The notes: a model not told the origin generated them from the letters alone. 64,000 nt of DNA from Ochlerotatus camptorhynchus (GCF_037179485.1 NW_027040763.1:1736001-1800000); one strand, 5' to 3'; positions 23,471 to 35,398 are shown, counted from the first letter of the stretch. Translations and numbers: made by a program.

Positions 23471-25620
23471 TAGTAATCACATCCCTTTTGAGTCAATACG
23501 AGAGGAATTAATTTACATACTCCGATGGCAGAGGGTTCAACAAATGAGTTCATATTCAAATATAATTTGAATTTTATTAAAGCATGGTTTATCACAAATC
23601 TCTGTCACATACCACCAAACCAGGATAACCAGAATCATGGACGCATGAACCAAACCGATTATGGCGTCCACCCGTCATCAGTTTTAATTTTGCACCACGC
23701 TAGCCAAAGCCAGAACACAAGCTGCGGCGGAGACGTCACTGGCTGGACGGCGGTGGTGCTGATGGCGGTGGTTAAAAATTAGCATCTAAATACGTCTCCC
23801 TGGTGGTTTTAGAACTGGAAATGGTAATCACCACCAAGCCACACGATCACACACATGCACATAGTCATAGTTCCGAGCGGTGATGATGGAGTCATGGTCG
23901 CGCGAATGACGCGTCATTTCCAGTGCTCCATAGGCTATTATATTATTGGGGGATCAGGTATCATCGCCATCCCGTGTGGCAGAGCTACAGTGTGTGTGAT
24001 GGTGTTCAACAAACTCCTATCCCCTGCCCACCCACACACGACTCCGTTGCGGAAGAGGTAACAGGTTGTATCATATTCGTCGCCGTTTACGATACTATAG
24101 AAGCACCACCACTTCTGATGTCGCCGACTTTGACAGCTTTCGTGTGGAATCGGTTGAGTGGCTAAAAATACACACTACACATCACATCATAGATGACGGA
24201 GGTTTAAACGAATTGAAATGAGTGACGATAGATATCATGGTTCAGGTATTGATAGAAGTAATTCTCATGATTCAACGCTGCAATGATGATGATCACATTT
24301 CGCGAGCAAACCAGCTTCTGATATAATTCGGTTTTTTTTCTATGATGACACAAACACAAACGCTTTTTATGTCATTAGGAGGAGCTTCGGAATAAATTTC
24401 AATTTACACCAATATAAAAACCTCTGGAATAGAAAATATGTGACTTCGGAAGATGAAACAAAATGATGGATAAACCAACACCTAATGATGGACTGTTCGA
24501 TGTACAAAGCCAACAAAAACTCATGAACTTCACAAGACATGAATTATCGACCAGGGCAAATTTGATTTCAGCAAGCTATTGATTATTGAAGTATGACTTA
24601 TATGATACTACACGTGGTTCTAATACACCTTTAGTTTGTCCAATTTGTCAAGTGTTGATAGACGTAATCGAAAATCATAGACTCAATAATCTGAACGCTC
24701 CAGATTTGAATCCAGTCAATTACATTTGGTTGTATTTTTTATGTTTCATAAGCTCACTTATGAGTTTCACACAGTGGCGTCGCGTTCACATGTGCAACCT
24801 GTGCACGACACAGTTGTAAATAATTAAAAATTGCTTATAGATTTTTATAGATTTTATGGTCACATTATAGCTGTACTTCTTTACTCTAGACCACAAGTGA
24901 CCATGAATACACTATTTTATAGTGTGGTTCAATTAAATATTCGACCTTGGTTTGCTTCAAAAAGGATTAAATTCAGTTCGTATGGTCTGCCAAATCCCTA
25001 ATGCATTTGATTTCTAAGCATATCGATAACACTACCATGACAAAAGACGTTAAATAGTGAATCTAAAAGCGAGCTTTTTTGGGTGGCGGGTGGCAAGTTT
25101 GTGAATGGTTAAATGCCTGATGTATTTTCCACAATACATGGCGGTGTACACCACTAGTTGTAATTGAAGCTTTCACGCGTCAAACGGGAGCAACAGGGAA
25201 ACAGCAGTCTGGTACGCTTTGGACGTTATCATACTTGCAGACCGGTTTGGATGTGTGAGTTTACATTTGTGATGTATGGGTGCCCAAAGTGTGCATTTCT
25301 CGCTGTGCACTTGGATATCTGATTGCAGACAAAGAGAGTAATGGAGAAAGAGAGCTCTCACTCTCCTGCCAGTTGTGAATCTCTCAATTACCGATAATTG
25401 CACCGGTGCGCCTGTCAAAACTTATGAGCTTCCCTTGGTTCATTCTGATAGTGTTGCTCTGATGAATAAAGAGTTGATTAATTCAAGATTCCTACCCAGG
25501 GGACTATGTATTTTCTCTAGATTTTGACTCTGTTTTGTAGCAAAAAATGTTTTCGAAAGTGTTTGACGGATATTCTTTATTACACTTCAGTCGAAAGAGA
25601 TAGTATTTTGATAAAAACGA
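23471..25620. other. No gene seen
   Basis: Unique-looking sequence, moderately G+C-rich to about 24180 and A+T-rich after. No open frame with recognisable content. Confidence 0.4.
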
Positions 25621-25621
25621 G

Positions 25622-25693
25622 AATTCAAGCTGAACATGACGAAGAGAATCAATCAATATTACGTAGGACCTAATGCAATATTCAGCTTGAATT
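25622..25693. mobile_element. 72-bp deletion derivative of the AATTCAAGCTGAACAT MITE
   Basis: Left end AATTCAAGCTGAACAT, right end its complement ATTCAGCTTGAATT. The right arm carries TACGTAGGACCTAATGCAAT as in the 252-bp copy at 44031-44282; most of the left arm and all of the loop are gone. Confidence 0.8.
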
Positions 25694-25899
25694 AGTTAAG
25701 TTTTGCAATTCCTCCTACATCGTTTAGCGCGAAAAGGACCATACAAGTATTGTTTACACAAGATGATAGGCCTTTCAAATGTTACGCTAGGTAGTGATTA
25801 ATATAGTAATTGAGAATATGTCCCTCGAATTTATGGAGCATTGAAAAATAAAACAAAAACTAATATGTGGTGGTAAACTATAACGAACAAAGCTTGGTG

Positions 25900-26480
25900 C
25901 ACAGGTAAACAAATAAGGCACGCGACGCCTCTGGTTCACAACTCAAACAAAGACAAATTTGCACAAAGAACCATATGAAAGAGGCTTGGACGTAGTAATG
26001 CATTATCAGTGTGCAAACTCTGGTGAATCAGTTTTGTCATGGTCAATCATGGCACTGACCACTCCCTTGCCGTCATCGGGATCTCCACGGAAGTCACGGA
26101 AAGGACGTTTTTGTTAGTGGGAAGAAAATTTAATCTGAATTCACTTTGGAAGGTGATGCGATCCTTTAAACGATGGTAAGCAAATGATGCGATCCTTTCA
26201 ACTCAGCAATGTAAAGAGTCTTGGGTTCTAAACCACAATCTACTATGAAGAGCTTTGAGTGTGTTGATTTATTTCCTTTTAATTCCGTTACAATTGCTTA
26301 TCTTTGCAAAATCGGTCGCTCTAAGACCTCCGTGCCCTTTACATCACAACACACTACGACCGACTATCGTTCAAGCTTTACAAGAAACTATGCTAATGAA
26401 ATGACGTTCCGAAAGCAGTTAACAATGTTTTCCAAAGTGGATCAAGCGTACGTCATATTTCTCTAGACATAAGGTACACC
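25900..26480 (+). repeat. Dispersed repeat family A, diverged copy
   Basis: 26060-26170 matches 35430-35500 and 5940-6010 (CACGGAAGTCACGGAAAGGA; GAATTCACTTTGG). 26245-26300 matches 35935-35975 (GTGTTGATTTATTTCCTTTT). Open frames here are not supported as genes. Confidence 0.5.
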
Positions 26481-26548
26481 GCGACAAGTTGAAACGAGCG
26501 CTGAAGTAGAAACTGAAGACGTATCTTTTAGCGTAAGTGAATAATCAC

Positions 26549-26640
26549 GGTGTTTTTTTTTACTTTATTAGTGAGATTTTTGCTCATTGGCTAGTTCATC
26601 TCGTTTGCGCTAGCGCACAATGCAACTGAAAAGTAATTAC
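26549..26640 (-). mobile_element. LINE 3'-end scrap
   Basis: T-run, then TTTATTAGTGAGATTTTTGC and GGCTAGTTCATCTC, matching the 41801-41854 tail. Target duplication not identified. Confidence 0.5.
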
Positions 26641-27022
26641 AGTTAATATAACTTATTACTTTTTCAGTACCGTTCCAACCGAGTACTATCAGTAACGATA
26701 TTCTAGAATAGCGGCCTTGTATACAGGGTGCGTGACGAATTTTTGCAGTAAATTTCAAATAGTAATTTCTCATGCTTGTGCATCATGATTTAGATATATT
26801 TGGCAGCACTGGATAGCTTATACTGTTAGGTGTAAGATTTAAACAAACAATGTTGAGTAAACGTAAAGATGTCGAAACAAGAGAGCAATCTGTCAGCCGT
26901 TGTCGCTTTGTTGCGCGCCGGAGTATGCATGAAAGAAATAATTCGGTCGGTAAATGTGTCTGAAAGAACAGTGTATAATATTAAAAAAAAAAGGCTTGGG
27001 AAAGTGATAAGACGGAGCACCT

Positions 27023-27861
27023 CTTTATGAAACTCATATATGTTTACTTTAACAATACTAACCTTAGATTGTAAGTTTGATTAACCTTGTGTTTAGTTTG
27101 TGTATTGTGCGTGTAGTTTTTTTTTTATGTTTGTTTTCAAGATGAATAGAAATAAGTTCATGTTTTAGGATTAATTAAATATTTATATAATAAATCATAT
27201 TTCAAACCTCCTTCTCCCTTTCCCCATCCAAAAAATTGTAAATCTCCACTAACCTCGAGACGACCGCGAGTAATCGGTTCAATTCCTTTAACTCTAGATT
27301 TAAGACATTATTCATAGTTGGTTGGAAATGCTAACATGAAGCTTTAGTATGATGATTTATTAGCTAGAGAATGGTCTTTAGAAGAGTGTAGGTGAATAGT
27401 TCCGTTAGAGTACGGCAGTATGAAAATTGAATAGAAGTTGAAAATGAGCGAAGGGCCATTAAAGCGACAGTTTTCAAGATAGACGCACATTTTTGCCTGT
27501 GGACTTGGAGACATACTTCAAGTCCCCGCGTACATCGTACGGGCTAGGCAAAAATGTGCGTCTATCTTGAAAACTGTCGCTTTAATGGCCCTTCGCTCAT
27601 TTTCAACTTCTATTCAATTTTCATACTGCCGTACTCTAACGGAACTATCCACCTACACTCTTCTAAAGACCATTCTCTAGCTAATAAATCATCACACTAA
27701 AGCTTCATGTTAGCATTTCCAACCAACTCTGAAAATCGTTAACTTCGCGTATGAAGTAACATAAAAAACACTTTGAACATTATTCATGTATAATGCAAAT
27801 GATAACTCGGCTCTGTAAAGTTTATTCGATTGAGCCTGTACAAATAAATTAATATAAAAAA
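27023..27861 (+). mobile_element. 5'-truncated I-like LINE 3' end inside the mariner relic
   Basis: 14-bp target duplication AAGACGGAGCACCT (27009-27022; 27862-27875), shared by one base with the poly(A). The 3' end, CGGCTCTGTAAAGTTTATTC then GATTGAGCC and A-run, is a relative of 13894-14766 and 28880-29303. Only 3'-UTR remains. It is itself split by the hairpin MITE at 27316-27776. Confidence 0.9.
27316..27776. mobile_element. Hairpin MITE with two 181-bp inverted arms
   Basis: Direct repeat ACATTATTCAT (27305-27315; 27777-27787) flanks it. The left arm 27317-27497 and right arm 27547-27727 are the same length and differ at about two positions by eye; the loop is 49 nt. A 49-bp asymmetric tail (GAAAATCGTTAACTTCGCGT...) follows the right arm. 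The long arms and 11-bp duplication are compatible with a Mutator-like MITE, but the tail is atypical, so superfamily is left open. Relatives: 48253-50699 and 1085-1370. Confidence 0.9.
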
Positions 27862-28169
27862 AAGACGGAGCACCTGCTCATACTGCTAATAAAGCACAGA
27901 AATGGCTTACGGAAAATATTTCGTAAATTTGGGAGGAAGAAATTTGGCCCCCAAGCAGTCCCGATATCAATCCGTTGGATTATTTTGTATAGGGCGTCGT
28001 CCAACGGGATACCAATAGAACCCCTCACACCACACTTAAGTCGCTAAAAGCTAAAATCAAGGCAGTGATGACATCTATGGATCGAAACATTTTAAAACGT
28101 GCATACAGCAGTTTCCGGAAGCGTCTAACTGCAGTCGTCGAAATGGAAGGCAATTTTTTTGAATAAATT

Positions 28170-28865
28170 TACTTACAACTTCCAATAGATTACGCGTGAT
28201 TGAGGACATCCCACTGGATAAAAAATTGGAATACATAACTACGTTGAGTACTTGGCACTGATGTAGTCTGCAAGTAGTAGACAAAATACGCGTATCTGTC
28301 AAAAATAAAAACCAATTTTTTAACTCGTTCCATGGATTCCGAAATTCCTAGTTTTTAAGTTCCACGCCTAATGACGAATCGATCAGACTTGAGCTTCTTT
28401 GATTTAAATTAAGCATTGTATAATTTTTTATTACATTTAGGTAACCATTCACATTTGAGCTAAAATGCGGCCATTTTGGACATTGCATTTTTTTTCAAAA
28501 TAGTATGTTTGACATTTTTTTTAATAAACTGAAGCACGAAAACGTCACTTCTGAACGTCGCCTGAGGCAAAAAGTCATATAGTTTCTTCAGAACATTATT
28601 GCACTACAATACGTTTACTATGCATACAAATATGAAATGGGATTTTCATGAACAGTAAGTCATCAATTAGGATGTCCAAAACTTCATGACATTATAAATT
28701 CTCAGGTTTTACTAAATGCCTGGAGTTCAGATGTTGATTTTCTACAGAATCAACAATGTATTCTGCGATGTATCGACTAATCTTGTGGATTGTTCTGGTT
28801 ATTCCAAGGTTTCCAGATTGGACGGGCACCCTGTTATAAAACCAAAACAACGAAGTAGTGTCGTA
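28170..28865. other. No gene; dispersed repeat remnants
   Basis: AAAATACGCGTATCTGTCAA near 28284 is the complement of a motif near 35984. 28610-28770 resembles sequence near 8130 and 10520. Confidence 0.4.
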
Positions 28866-28879
28866 AACTTTTCACGACT

Positions 28880-29303
28880 CGCGATATCTGCTATATGCAG
28901 TCGGTTTATGTGTCTTTTTCAAATGTCTAGTATAAGAATTTAATTCCTTTGTCTTTTGTCTCTCTTTAATAGTTTTTGTTTGTCTTGACCCCCCGTCTCG
29001 ATGAGTCTCATCGTCGCCCACTAGTCACCATAGCCGGTCGAACCCCAGACGAAACTAGAACCGCACTACCGTTCATACTGGCGGCAACGCTCTGACGAGA
29101 CAACGAAACCTTACCCCCAAGCTCCTCCCCTGATCCTATCCTTCGACAATGTACCTCTCTAACCTCGAGTAAGCCGTGAGTATTCGGCCCAACTCCTACT
29201 AGGCATAGAATTAAGAGAATTTTGTTACAAACAAAGAACAATGAACTATCGGCTCCGTAAAGCTAACGCGATTGAGCCTAATAAACGAACTAGTTAAAAA
29301 AAA
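28880..29303 (+). mobile_element. 5'-truncated I-clade LINE 3' end
   Basis: 14-bp target duplication AACTTTTCACGACT (28866-28879; 29304-29317). It starts CGCGATATCTGCTAT, as in the 13.9-kb copy, and ends CGGCTCCGTAAAGCTAACGC, GATTGAGCC and poly(A). Non-coding 3' region; the 77-codon minus frame is a shadow. Confidence 0.92.
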
Positions 29304-29319
29304 AACTTTTCACGACTTT

Positions 29320-29820
29320 TTTGGAAATTGTACAACATTGCTTCCAATGACATTCTTGATTTGAATGAATTATAAAATAGTTTTAGTAACCATATTCCGT
29401 AGAGTTGAAAGTTGGAAATTTGAATACTTAAATTAAACATTTTTGTACTGTTCAAAACACTTACTTTAGTTACTTTAGAGAATTAGAAGCAAAGAGCTGC
29501 AAATGATTTCCTATGTTCCAGACTTGATTATCGTTTTACAGCTCTAATAAAAAATACCATAAACGAGCGATAATTAGAACTATTCCACAAATGGTTTGGA
29601 TGATACCCCGAACTCGGCTTTAAGCAACATAACCATAATAATTTTATTAGGGATCCGATACCAATCGGAGCCTAAAATAGGTAAGTAAGTTATAGCATGA
29701 TATTACCAAGCCGGAGGCGGTGAATTCGGTCTATAAAATCTTTCGCGATAGAAATATTACTCATATCCTTTTTATATCAGGAGTCATCGTCGATTTGCTC
29801 AGCTATCAGTACTTACGATC
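29320..29820. other. No gene seen
   Basis: A+T-rich sequence without repeats found elsewhere in the window. Confidence 0.45.
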
Positions 29821-29824
29821 GAAG

Positions 29825-30131
29825 TCACTTCTTCTTCATCGTCATCATCGCATTGCAAGCTTATTGCTTATCGCATGTTAGCTTATTACGTGCTCTCAAC
29901 TTAGTGTTCTAGATGCACTTCCACAGTTATTAATTGAGAGCTTTCGATCCCTGTACCATTTTTGCATTAGTGTAATTGTGTGGCAAGTAAAATCATACTC
30001 TATTATACCCAGGGAAGTCGAGACATTTTCTAATCCTAAAAATTCCTAGACCAGACCGGAAATCGAACCCAACCACCTTCAGCATGGTATGTAGTGCTTT
30101 GTAGCTGCGCATTTACCGACTGAGAAAAGGG
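29825..30131 (-). mobile_element. tRNA-derived SINE resembling Feilai-type Aedes SINEs
   Basis: The reverse complement has a tRNA-like head with TTACAAAGCACTACATACCA-like spacing and B box GGGTTCGATTTCC (about 30058-30070). A body with GTCTCGACTTCCCTGGG and AATAACTGTGGAAGTGC follows, and a GAAGAAG tail. The order is that of a very abundant Aedes SINE as I remember it; the exact family name is not verified. Confidence 0.7.
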
Positions 30132-30134
30132 AGG

Positions 30135-32165
30135 CCTCGTAGAAGTCACAGAGATCTTTTAAATTCACCATTGAAGCCTTCTGAAACCCTTAGGATTGCC
30201 TAAGGAAGAGTTCTAGATATAATCGCAGAATTTTTTTGTTTCGTGCCTTTGAAATATGTTTGTGAATTATCTTATCATAGGTATCTTAAGCCTTATCATA
30301 GAAAACCATTTTTATATTCGAAAGCGAGAGCCATGATCTGCAGTGAGGGTACTATTTATAAAATATATTCCAAGAATATCTTCTAACTGATTCTATTTGA
30401 AATTGCAATAATCCTTTATTTCTGATGATCCTAAAATCTCTTGCTTGATTGGTAGTTGTTTTCGCGATTCCGTTCAGAATCTTGTCCCCACCTTGAGAAT
30501 AACGGTGTGACATTCCTTGACATACTTACAAACATATCCCACTCGTTGATAACCTGTTTACAATGCTTCACAGTGCGTTATCTGTAAACTAACGCAACTA
30601 TTTGCCCTCTTCTAACGGCTACTTCTTTTGGGACCACTTCAAAACCGCTATTTCGATTGCCGTTTGCAAACATTTGCCTAGCAAATAGAACTTATCCACT
30701 TTTTCTTTATCACCGCTCAAACCCTACATATACTGCCAGAGAGGATTCCCACTCGTGTATGTTTTTTTTGCGCGGACACATTTCTCTGCCCCTGCTACAT
30801 AACCTAAAAAAAATCTATATCTCTCTCCCAACACCCAACAACTGACAGTGCACTGTAGGTAGAAGGGAGCTCCCAAAACAGGTTTCTTCCTTATGCTTCT
30901 TGGTGGGTTGGAAAGAAGAGGAGAAAACCCGGCGAACCGGGAACGAACGAAGCAGCAGAGAAGGGAAATAGTCATAAAACAAGTTGATATATTGAAATGG
31001 TGATACGAAAACCTGCTCCGAAAATTGTATGCTGCCACGCCACGACGACGGCTGCTGGAGGAGGAAGACGTCTAGTTCCATAGCGTCTTAGCACTTTAGA
31101 AACTCATCGTTCCATTCCAACTAGAAGAAAACCGGATGACCCGAAATTTCGCAACTTTATTGGTTCAAACACACAATATAAAATGTCTTAATTGAGCCGT
31201 AGAAACACTTGCGGGCGGTTCAATTGAATAATCACGTTTCTGAAATTTTGATCAGTCAGTCAGTATCGTTGTTTGTTTAATTTATAGGAGCCAGTTGTAG
31301 CAGGCAGCAGGGGCAGCAAATATCATTTCTCGACTGCTGCCGGTTGTGTGTTGCAACAACACAAACAGTGCTCTTTGTTGTTGTTATGGTTTATTATTAT
31401 TTTTTTCGCTGAAGTTTTAAATTAACTTGAAATTTGATTCAAAGTCCTCGCTGTGGTAGCTGCTCGTTGTAGCAGGCTGTGTAATCGGTCTCGTGTCGTT
31501 CACTGATGCCGGGGGTTTCGTTAGAATTGGATCCTCGACTCGAATGGCAGCGATATGGGTTAGCTCTGATGCTAGTGTGGTAAACAATGGATCAGAACTG
31601 GCGCTGGAGTGTTGGAAGAATTTGCTTCAATTTCACTTGGCCGTCGAGGCAACGGGCCTCCGACGTAGGGAGAAGTAATCAACAAAGTCATTTTTGGATT
31701 TTCTTAGAACGAGACGGGTCTATGTTTATAGGTTATGCATCGTTTGATTGATAGGTGGTGTCAGAGATATTGGACCTGCCTCAAGCAACGCAAGAGTTGC
31801 TGATGTACCAACTGTTGGGAATTAAGAAGATAAGAATGTTGTTTATCCAAACAAGTTTCTCGTTTAAAGTCTCAACAACAACGCATAGCTATAAGTCATC
31901 GTTATCTTTGAACTTCCATAGTAGAGCTACTAGTTGTGATGCATTCCCATTGGGGGAGGGTGGGTGTTGCTACCTAGTGGTAGAAAACATGCAAATCGAC
32001 CTCCTTTTTTCCCATCTTGTCTCTTATCGACATTGTATCTCACCGCACCTGATGCAGCCGGCTCGAAATCGGCCACATCCATATCAAATTCACTTATGAA
32101 ATGTTATCCATTACATTCGTTGCTGGCGGTGATGCAGTTCAGAGGTGTAGCTGGGGCTGTTCAAA
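30135..32165. other. Largely unique island
   Basis: 30140-30480 is A+T-rich and repeat-like. 30580-31700 is more balanced with no transposon signature. Frames at 30724-31081 (minus) and 31493-31678 (plus) match nothing I recognise. No supported gene. Confidence 0.3.
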
Positions 32166-32168
32166 TTA

Positions 32169-34028
32169 GGGTAATTGATTCTGGTTGGACCTATCCAAAA
32201 ACTGATGATGGTTGGACCTATTTTTTCAATCGCTAGTTTAGTCAATCTTCGCTAAGTTTTTATTTTCAAAGATCACTTTACTATCATAAAAAACTCTTTT
32301 TCTTCAATTTGCATGTGTGTTTTATTGAAAAAAAACTTCAAAACAATTGAGTTTCAATGTGTTTTCAAAACAGTTCACTTTTCACGCATTAGCTCGTCAT
32401 CATGCCTTACTTTCAAACATACAAAAATGGAATATTTTTCACATTTATTTTTATTTTCATGCAGTAAAATACTGCTTTAAGGTGTAAACAACACGTTAGT
32501 ACACCATTTATCCATTGGTTTCACTAAAATGTTTGAATAATTGACGAAATTCGAATAGATAAATATGATCATGATTGGACCTACGCATGATGATGGTTGG
32601 ACCTATGTGTTTCCTAAGACGGTCGCTAGGTGCGCTTCGGTTTGTCTACATCCTTCATGCGCAGCTGATTTGAAATTCGATTTCGTTTTTTTCCGAGTGA
32701 TCAGTTTCTTTGATTGAAAAAATGGCTAAAGAAAAGAGTTATATGGTCGAAAATCTTCAAGAGGCTTTTCTTTTAGTAAGAAATAAATCACTTACCGCGT
32801 ATCAGGCACAGAAAAGGTACAATATTCCGAAAACGACGCAAAAATTAAGGGAAGCCACGGCAAGAAATATGGAAGGAAAATAGTGTTGAGTGTTGATTTG
32901 GAGAACCAGCTAGCGGATTGGGTTTGTATGTGCGCTGCTTCTGGCAGTCCCAAGATGGCCAAAAAGATCTTGGAAGCTGCTAAAGACCTTGCGTTACTAG
33001 TTGAGCGTAAATTTAAAGGAGGAATTCCATCGTCAGGTTGGTTGAAAGGGTAACCACCGATTTCCGAACTACCACGGAAGCGCCGAAAGAATCTGTTAAT
33101 ATGAATTTAAATTAAGCACTTCACATACACCTTCTGTGTGTGAATTAACTTGAAATAAAATGTTAACAAACTAAAAATTGCTAACTGAAACTTATTTCCG
33201 AAAAAAAAACTCATAGTAGAAAAAAAAAACACTATAAAACCGGAATTAAGTTCCGATATTCTGTCATTTTAAGCCCCTAAATTCCTTGGGGGCACCCAGA
33301 ACAGGCCTGGAAGTGGCCAATGTGGTCCAAGGCACTCAATTTTGTTATTGATCTTGTTATCGAATTTGGAAGTAATGTAAAGTGTCGCATGATAGGTTTT
33401 ATTCCTTCCATGTCAAAATTAGGTCCATGTTTCATATACCCTAGAACTTGTTCCGGCCATATCTCTGGAACCAGTTGACCGATTCCAAAAATATTCAATA
33501 GCTTACAATGGGACCACAATACCTATAGTTTGACTTTAAAAAATTTCCAAATCGGGTCAATGATTCCCGAGAAAATGAGCCTTGATGAATAGCTAATGCG
33601 TGGAAAGTGAACTTTTTTTTAAAACGAAGTTGAACTCAAGTTTCTTGATTTTTTTAAATAGCGAATTCATAAAAACGGTATAAAAAGAGTTTTTTCATGA
33701 TACCAATAAGCTCTAAACAAAGTTTTTGAACAAATATGGGCTAAACTAGCATTTACAAAAATAGGTCCAACCATAATCATTTTTTAGGTCCAACCAAGAT
33801 CAGGATAGGTCCAACCAACATCATAATTCTTTGCTGAATAAAAACGTTTTATAAAATCATTTGTTCATAATATTTAACTTTTTATGTTATTATTAGAAAC
33901 AAGAAAGGTAGATCTTTCCCCTAATCACGCATTTTTCATAATTATATGTTGAATTCATAAAAAAAAATACGACATGAATATTGACGTCGTATGAAACCGG
34001 CCTAAATAGGTCCAACCATCAGTTACCC
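32169..34028 (+). mobile_element. pogo-derived DNA transposon with eight subterminal repeats
   Basis: TA duplications at 32167-32168 and 34029-34030. Terminal repeats GGGTAATTGATTC (left) and, inverted, GGGTAACTGATGG (right). The motif GGTTGGACCTAT or near variants occurs four times in direct orientation near the left end (32183, 32210, 32574, 32595) and four times inverted near the right end (33761, 33785, 33805, 34006). It encloses a truncated pogo-type transposase and about 1 kb of non-coding sequence. Symmetric repeats of this kind are plausible transposase-binding sites (inference). Confidence 0.88.
32722..33053 (+). pseudogene. N-terminal DNA-binding part of a pogo-type transposase, frameshifted
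   Basis: The first helix-turn-helix (psq-type) is MAKEKSYMVENLQEAFLLVR..SLTAYQAQKRYNIPKTT. A one-base frame change near 32835 leads to GSHGKKYGRKIVLSVDLENQ and a CENP-B-like second HTH (LADWVCMCAASGSPKMAKKI ... FKGGIPSSGWLKG), then TAA. This is the usual order of pogo/Tigger/CENP-B proteins. The DDE catalytic domain that should follow is absent, so the element could move only with a transposase supplied elsewhere. Confidence 0.85.
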
Positions 34029-34083
34029 TAGTAACGCTTTGAAAACTTACCAGAAGCTTATTTTTTAACTTTAAATGCAAATA

Positions 34084-34647
34084 CAGTGCCTTCCCGGTTT
34101 TGGCAACACGACGTCGTCAGTTATATTTTTCGTCAGTTAGCCTTCGCCCCCTTTTCAAGCATGATGTAAAAAATAACTTACATTGCTCATTTTTTGCAGT
34201 ATGATGCTTCACTTCGTGGAGCATCTTTTAAATGGATTCCTGGTAATTATCTTTAGAAAAATCCCGTGCTTATAATAGCGTCCCGGAGGGGCTGAAGCTG
34301 TTCTCCACCCTATGGACTTATGCTTTTTCGATACCGCGGAGGCCCAACATTGCAAGCAGTTCCTAAATCGACGCACTTAATAATGTACGACTATTTTCAA
34401 TCATTTGTCATTCAACTTCTGCAAATATTAATGCGAGTGCTCTGGGGATGAAGGTGCAACAAAGTTTTTAAAAATATCTTGTCAAAATCGAGATGCGATA
34501 AAAAATAGACGAGTGCTGGCACGGTAATGTTTAATTTATTATCAGCCTACTAATCCCTAAAGAACTTTCTAGTAAAGTCATACATTGAATTCAGTGTTCG
34601 GTGGGATTTATAGAAAATAAACAAACCAAAAAACGGGAAGGCACTAG
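34084..34647. mobile_element. pogo-like MITE (CAGTGCCTTCCCG termini)
   Basis: TA at 34082-34083 and 34648-34649. Left end CAGTGCCTTCCCGGTTTTGG; right end inverted CTAGTGCCTTCCCGTTTTTT (one inserted base). No coding content. About 190 bp of its interior recurs, diverged, at 38395-38590. Confidence 0.8.
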
Positions 34648-35009
34648 TATATCGATTAAACGAAAGATTTCCTATATTTTCGAAACAATTCGTGAATTCA
34701 TGCAACTCGATACAGAGGCTCCAACTGGTTTGATGAATTAGCACAGTTATGTAAGAAAGATAATAAGCGGAGTGTACTGGCCGTGAAGATAAGCGTCGTT
34801 GAAATTCTATGATTGATGTAGTTTACACCCATAGATCATGATTATAAGATCAATCATATTTTTTTAAAGGCCATGCATTTTGTAGTTGCTTATTCGTGGT
34901 TGATCAGCACTTGCACAGAGAACCACATAGATAAGATGGGATTAGCTTTCCAGATTCAATGTATGAGCTCATTAATTCGATCTATTTATAAATCAATAAC
35001 GGTGCCGAC

Positions 35010-35197
35010 TAGAGAGGGACTAGTGTAAGAGAGGAGCGGATTCAAAACAAACCTGCCTTGGCAACCTACGCCAAGGTGATTTCTAGCGACACTGCCAATG
35101 CAATCAAGATAGGCGCTGTTCGATTGGCTCTGGCTTTGACAGTTCGTTTGGCTCAAAACCAACCAGTCCGATCCTCTCTTGTACTAGACCTCCTCTA
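35010..35197. mobile_element. hAT-type MITE (TAGAGAGG termini), copy 1
   Basis: Left end TAGAGAGGGACTAGTGTAAG, right end inverted TAGAGGAGGTCTAGTACAAG. Flanking 8-mers GTGCCGAC and GTGCAGAC form an 8-bp target duplication with one mismatch. The interior is the reverse complement of the copy at 55391-55560. Confidence 0.85.
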
Positions 35198-35253
35198 GTG
35201 CAGACCACGTCCTCACAATCTTTTGCGGATGGAAGGTTTGACGTCCGTTGTTA

Positions 35254-35398
35254 GGGGCTGTTCATAAACTACGTGGGCCGTTTGTGAGAGGATTTCGACG
35301 TCCACCCCTGCTCCCGCGTAGATTTTTGAAAATTTGTATGAATTGTAGACACACGAAACCACCTCACTAAAAAGTCTAGGTTGTTTATAAACAGCCCC
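35254..35398. mobile_element. MITE with TTA target duplication
   Basis: Left end GGGGCTGTTCATAAACTACG, right end inverted GGGGCTGTTTATAAACAACC. TTA lies on both sides (35251-35253; 35399-35401). Terminus and 3-bp duplication fit a PIF/Harbinger-like MITE; 145 bp, non-coding. Confidence 0.85.

Larger units (their letters stand above)
26724..28165 (+). pseudogene. Internally deleted mariner-family (DDxD) transposase relic
   Basis: Begins at CAGGGTGCGTGACGAA next to TA. An N-terminal helix-turn-helix frame (26870-27020: MSKQESNLSAVVALLRAGV... SVNVSERTVYNIKKK) is followed, after a later LINE insertion, by the C-terminal part (27873-28165) with the catalytic-Asp signature SPDINPLDYFV and an AYSSFRKRL-like tail. 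Stop codons sit after LTENIS and FV (the second where Trp is usual). The first two catalytic Asp motifs are missing, so the central part was deleted before the LINE arrived. The right terminal repeat was not found. Confidence 0.82.

Noticed and set aside
31140..31260. Possible exon around the 31.2-kb unique island
   Set aside because: No paired splice signals or sustained reading frame could be supported.
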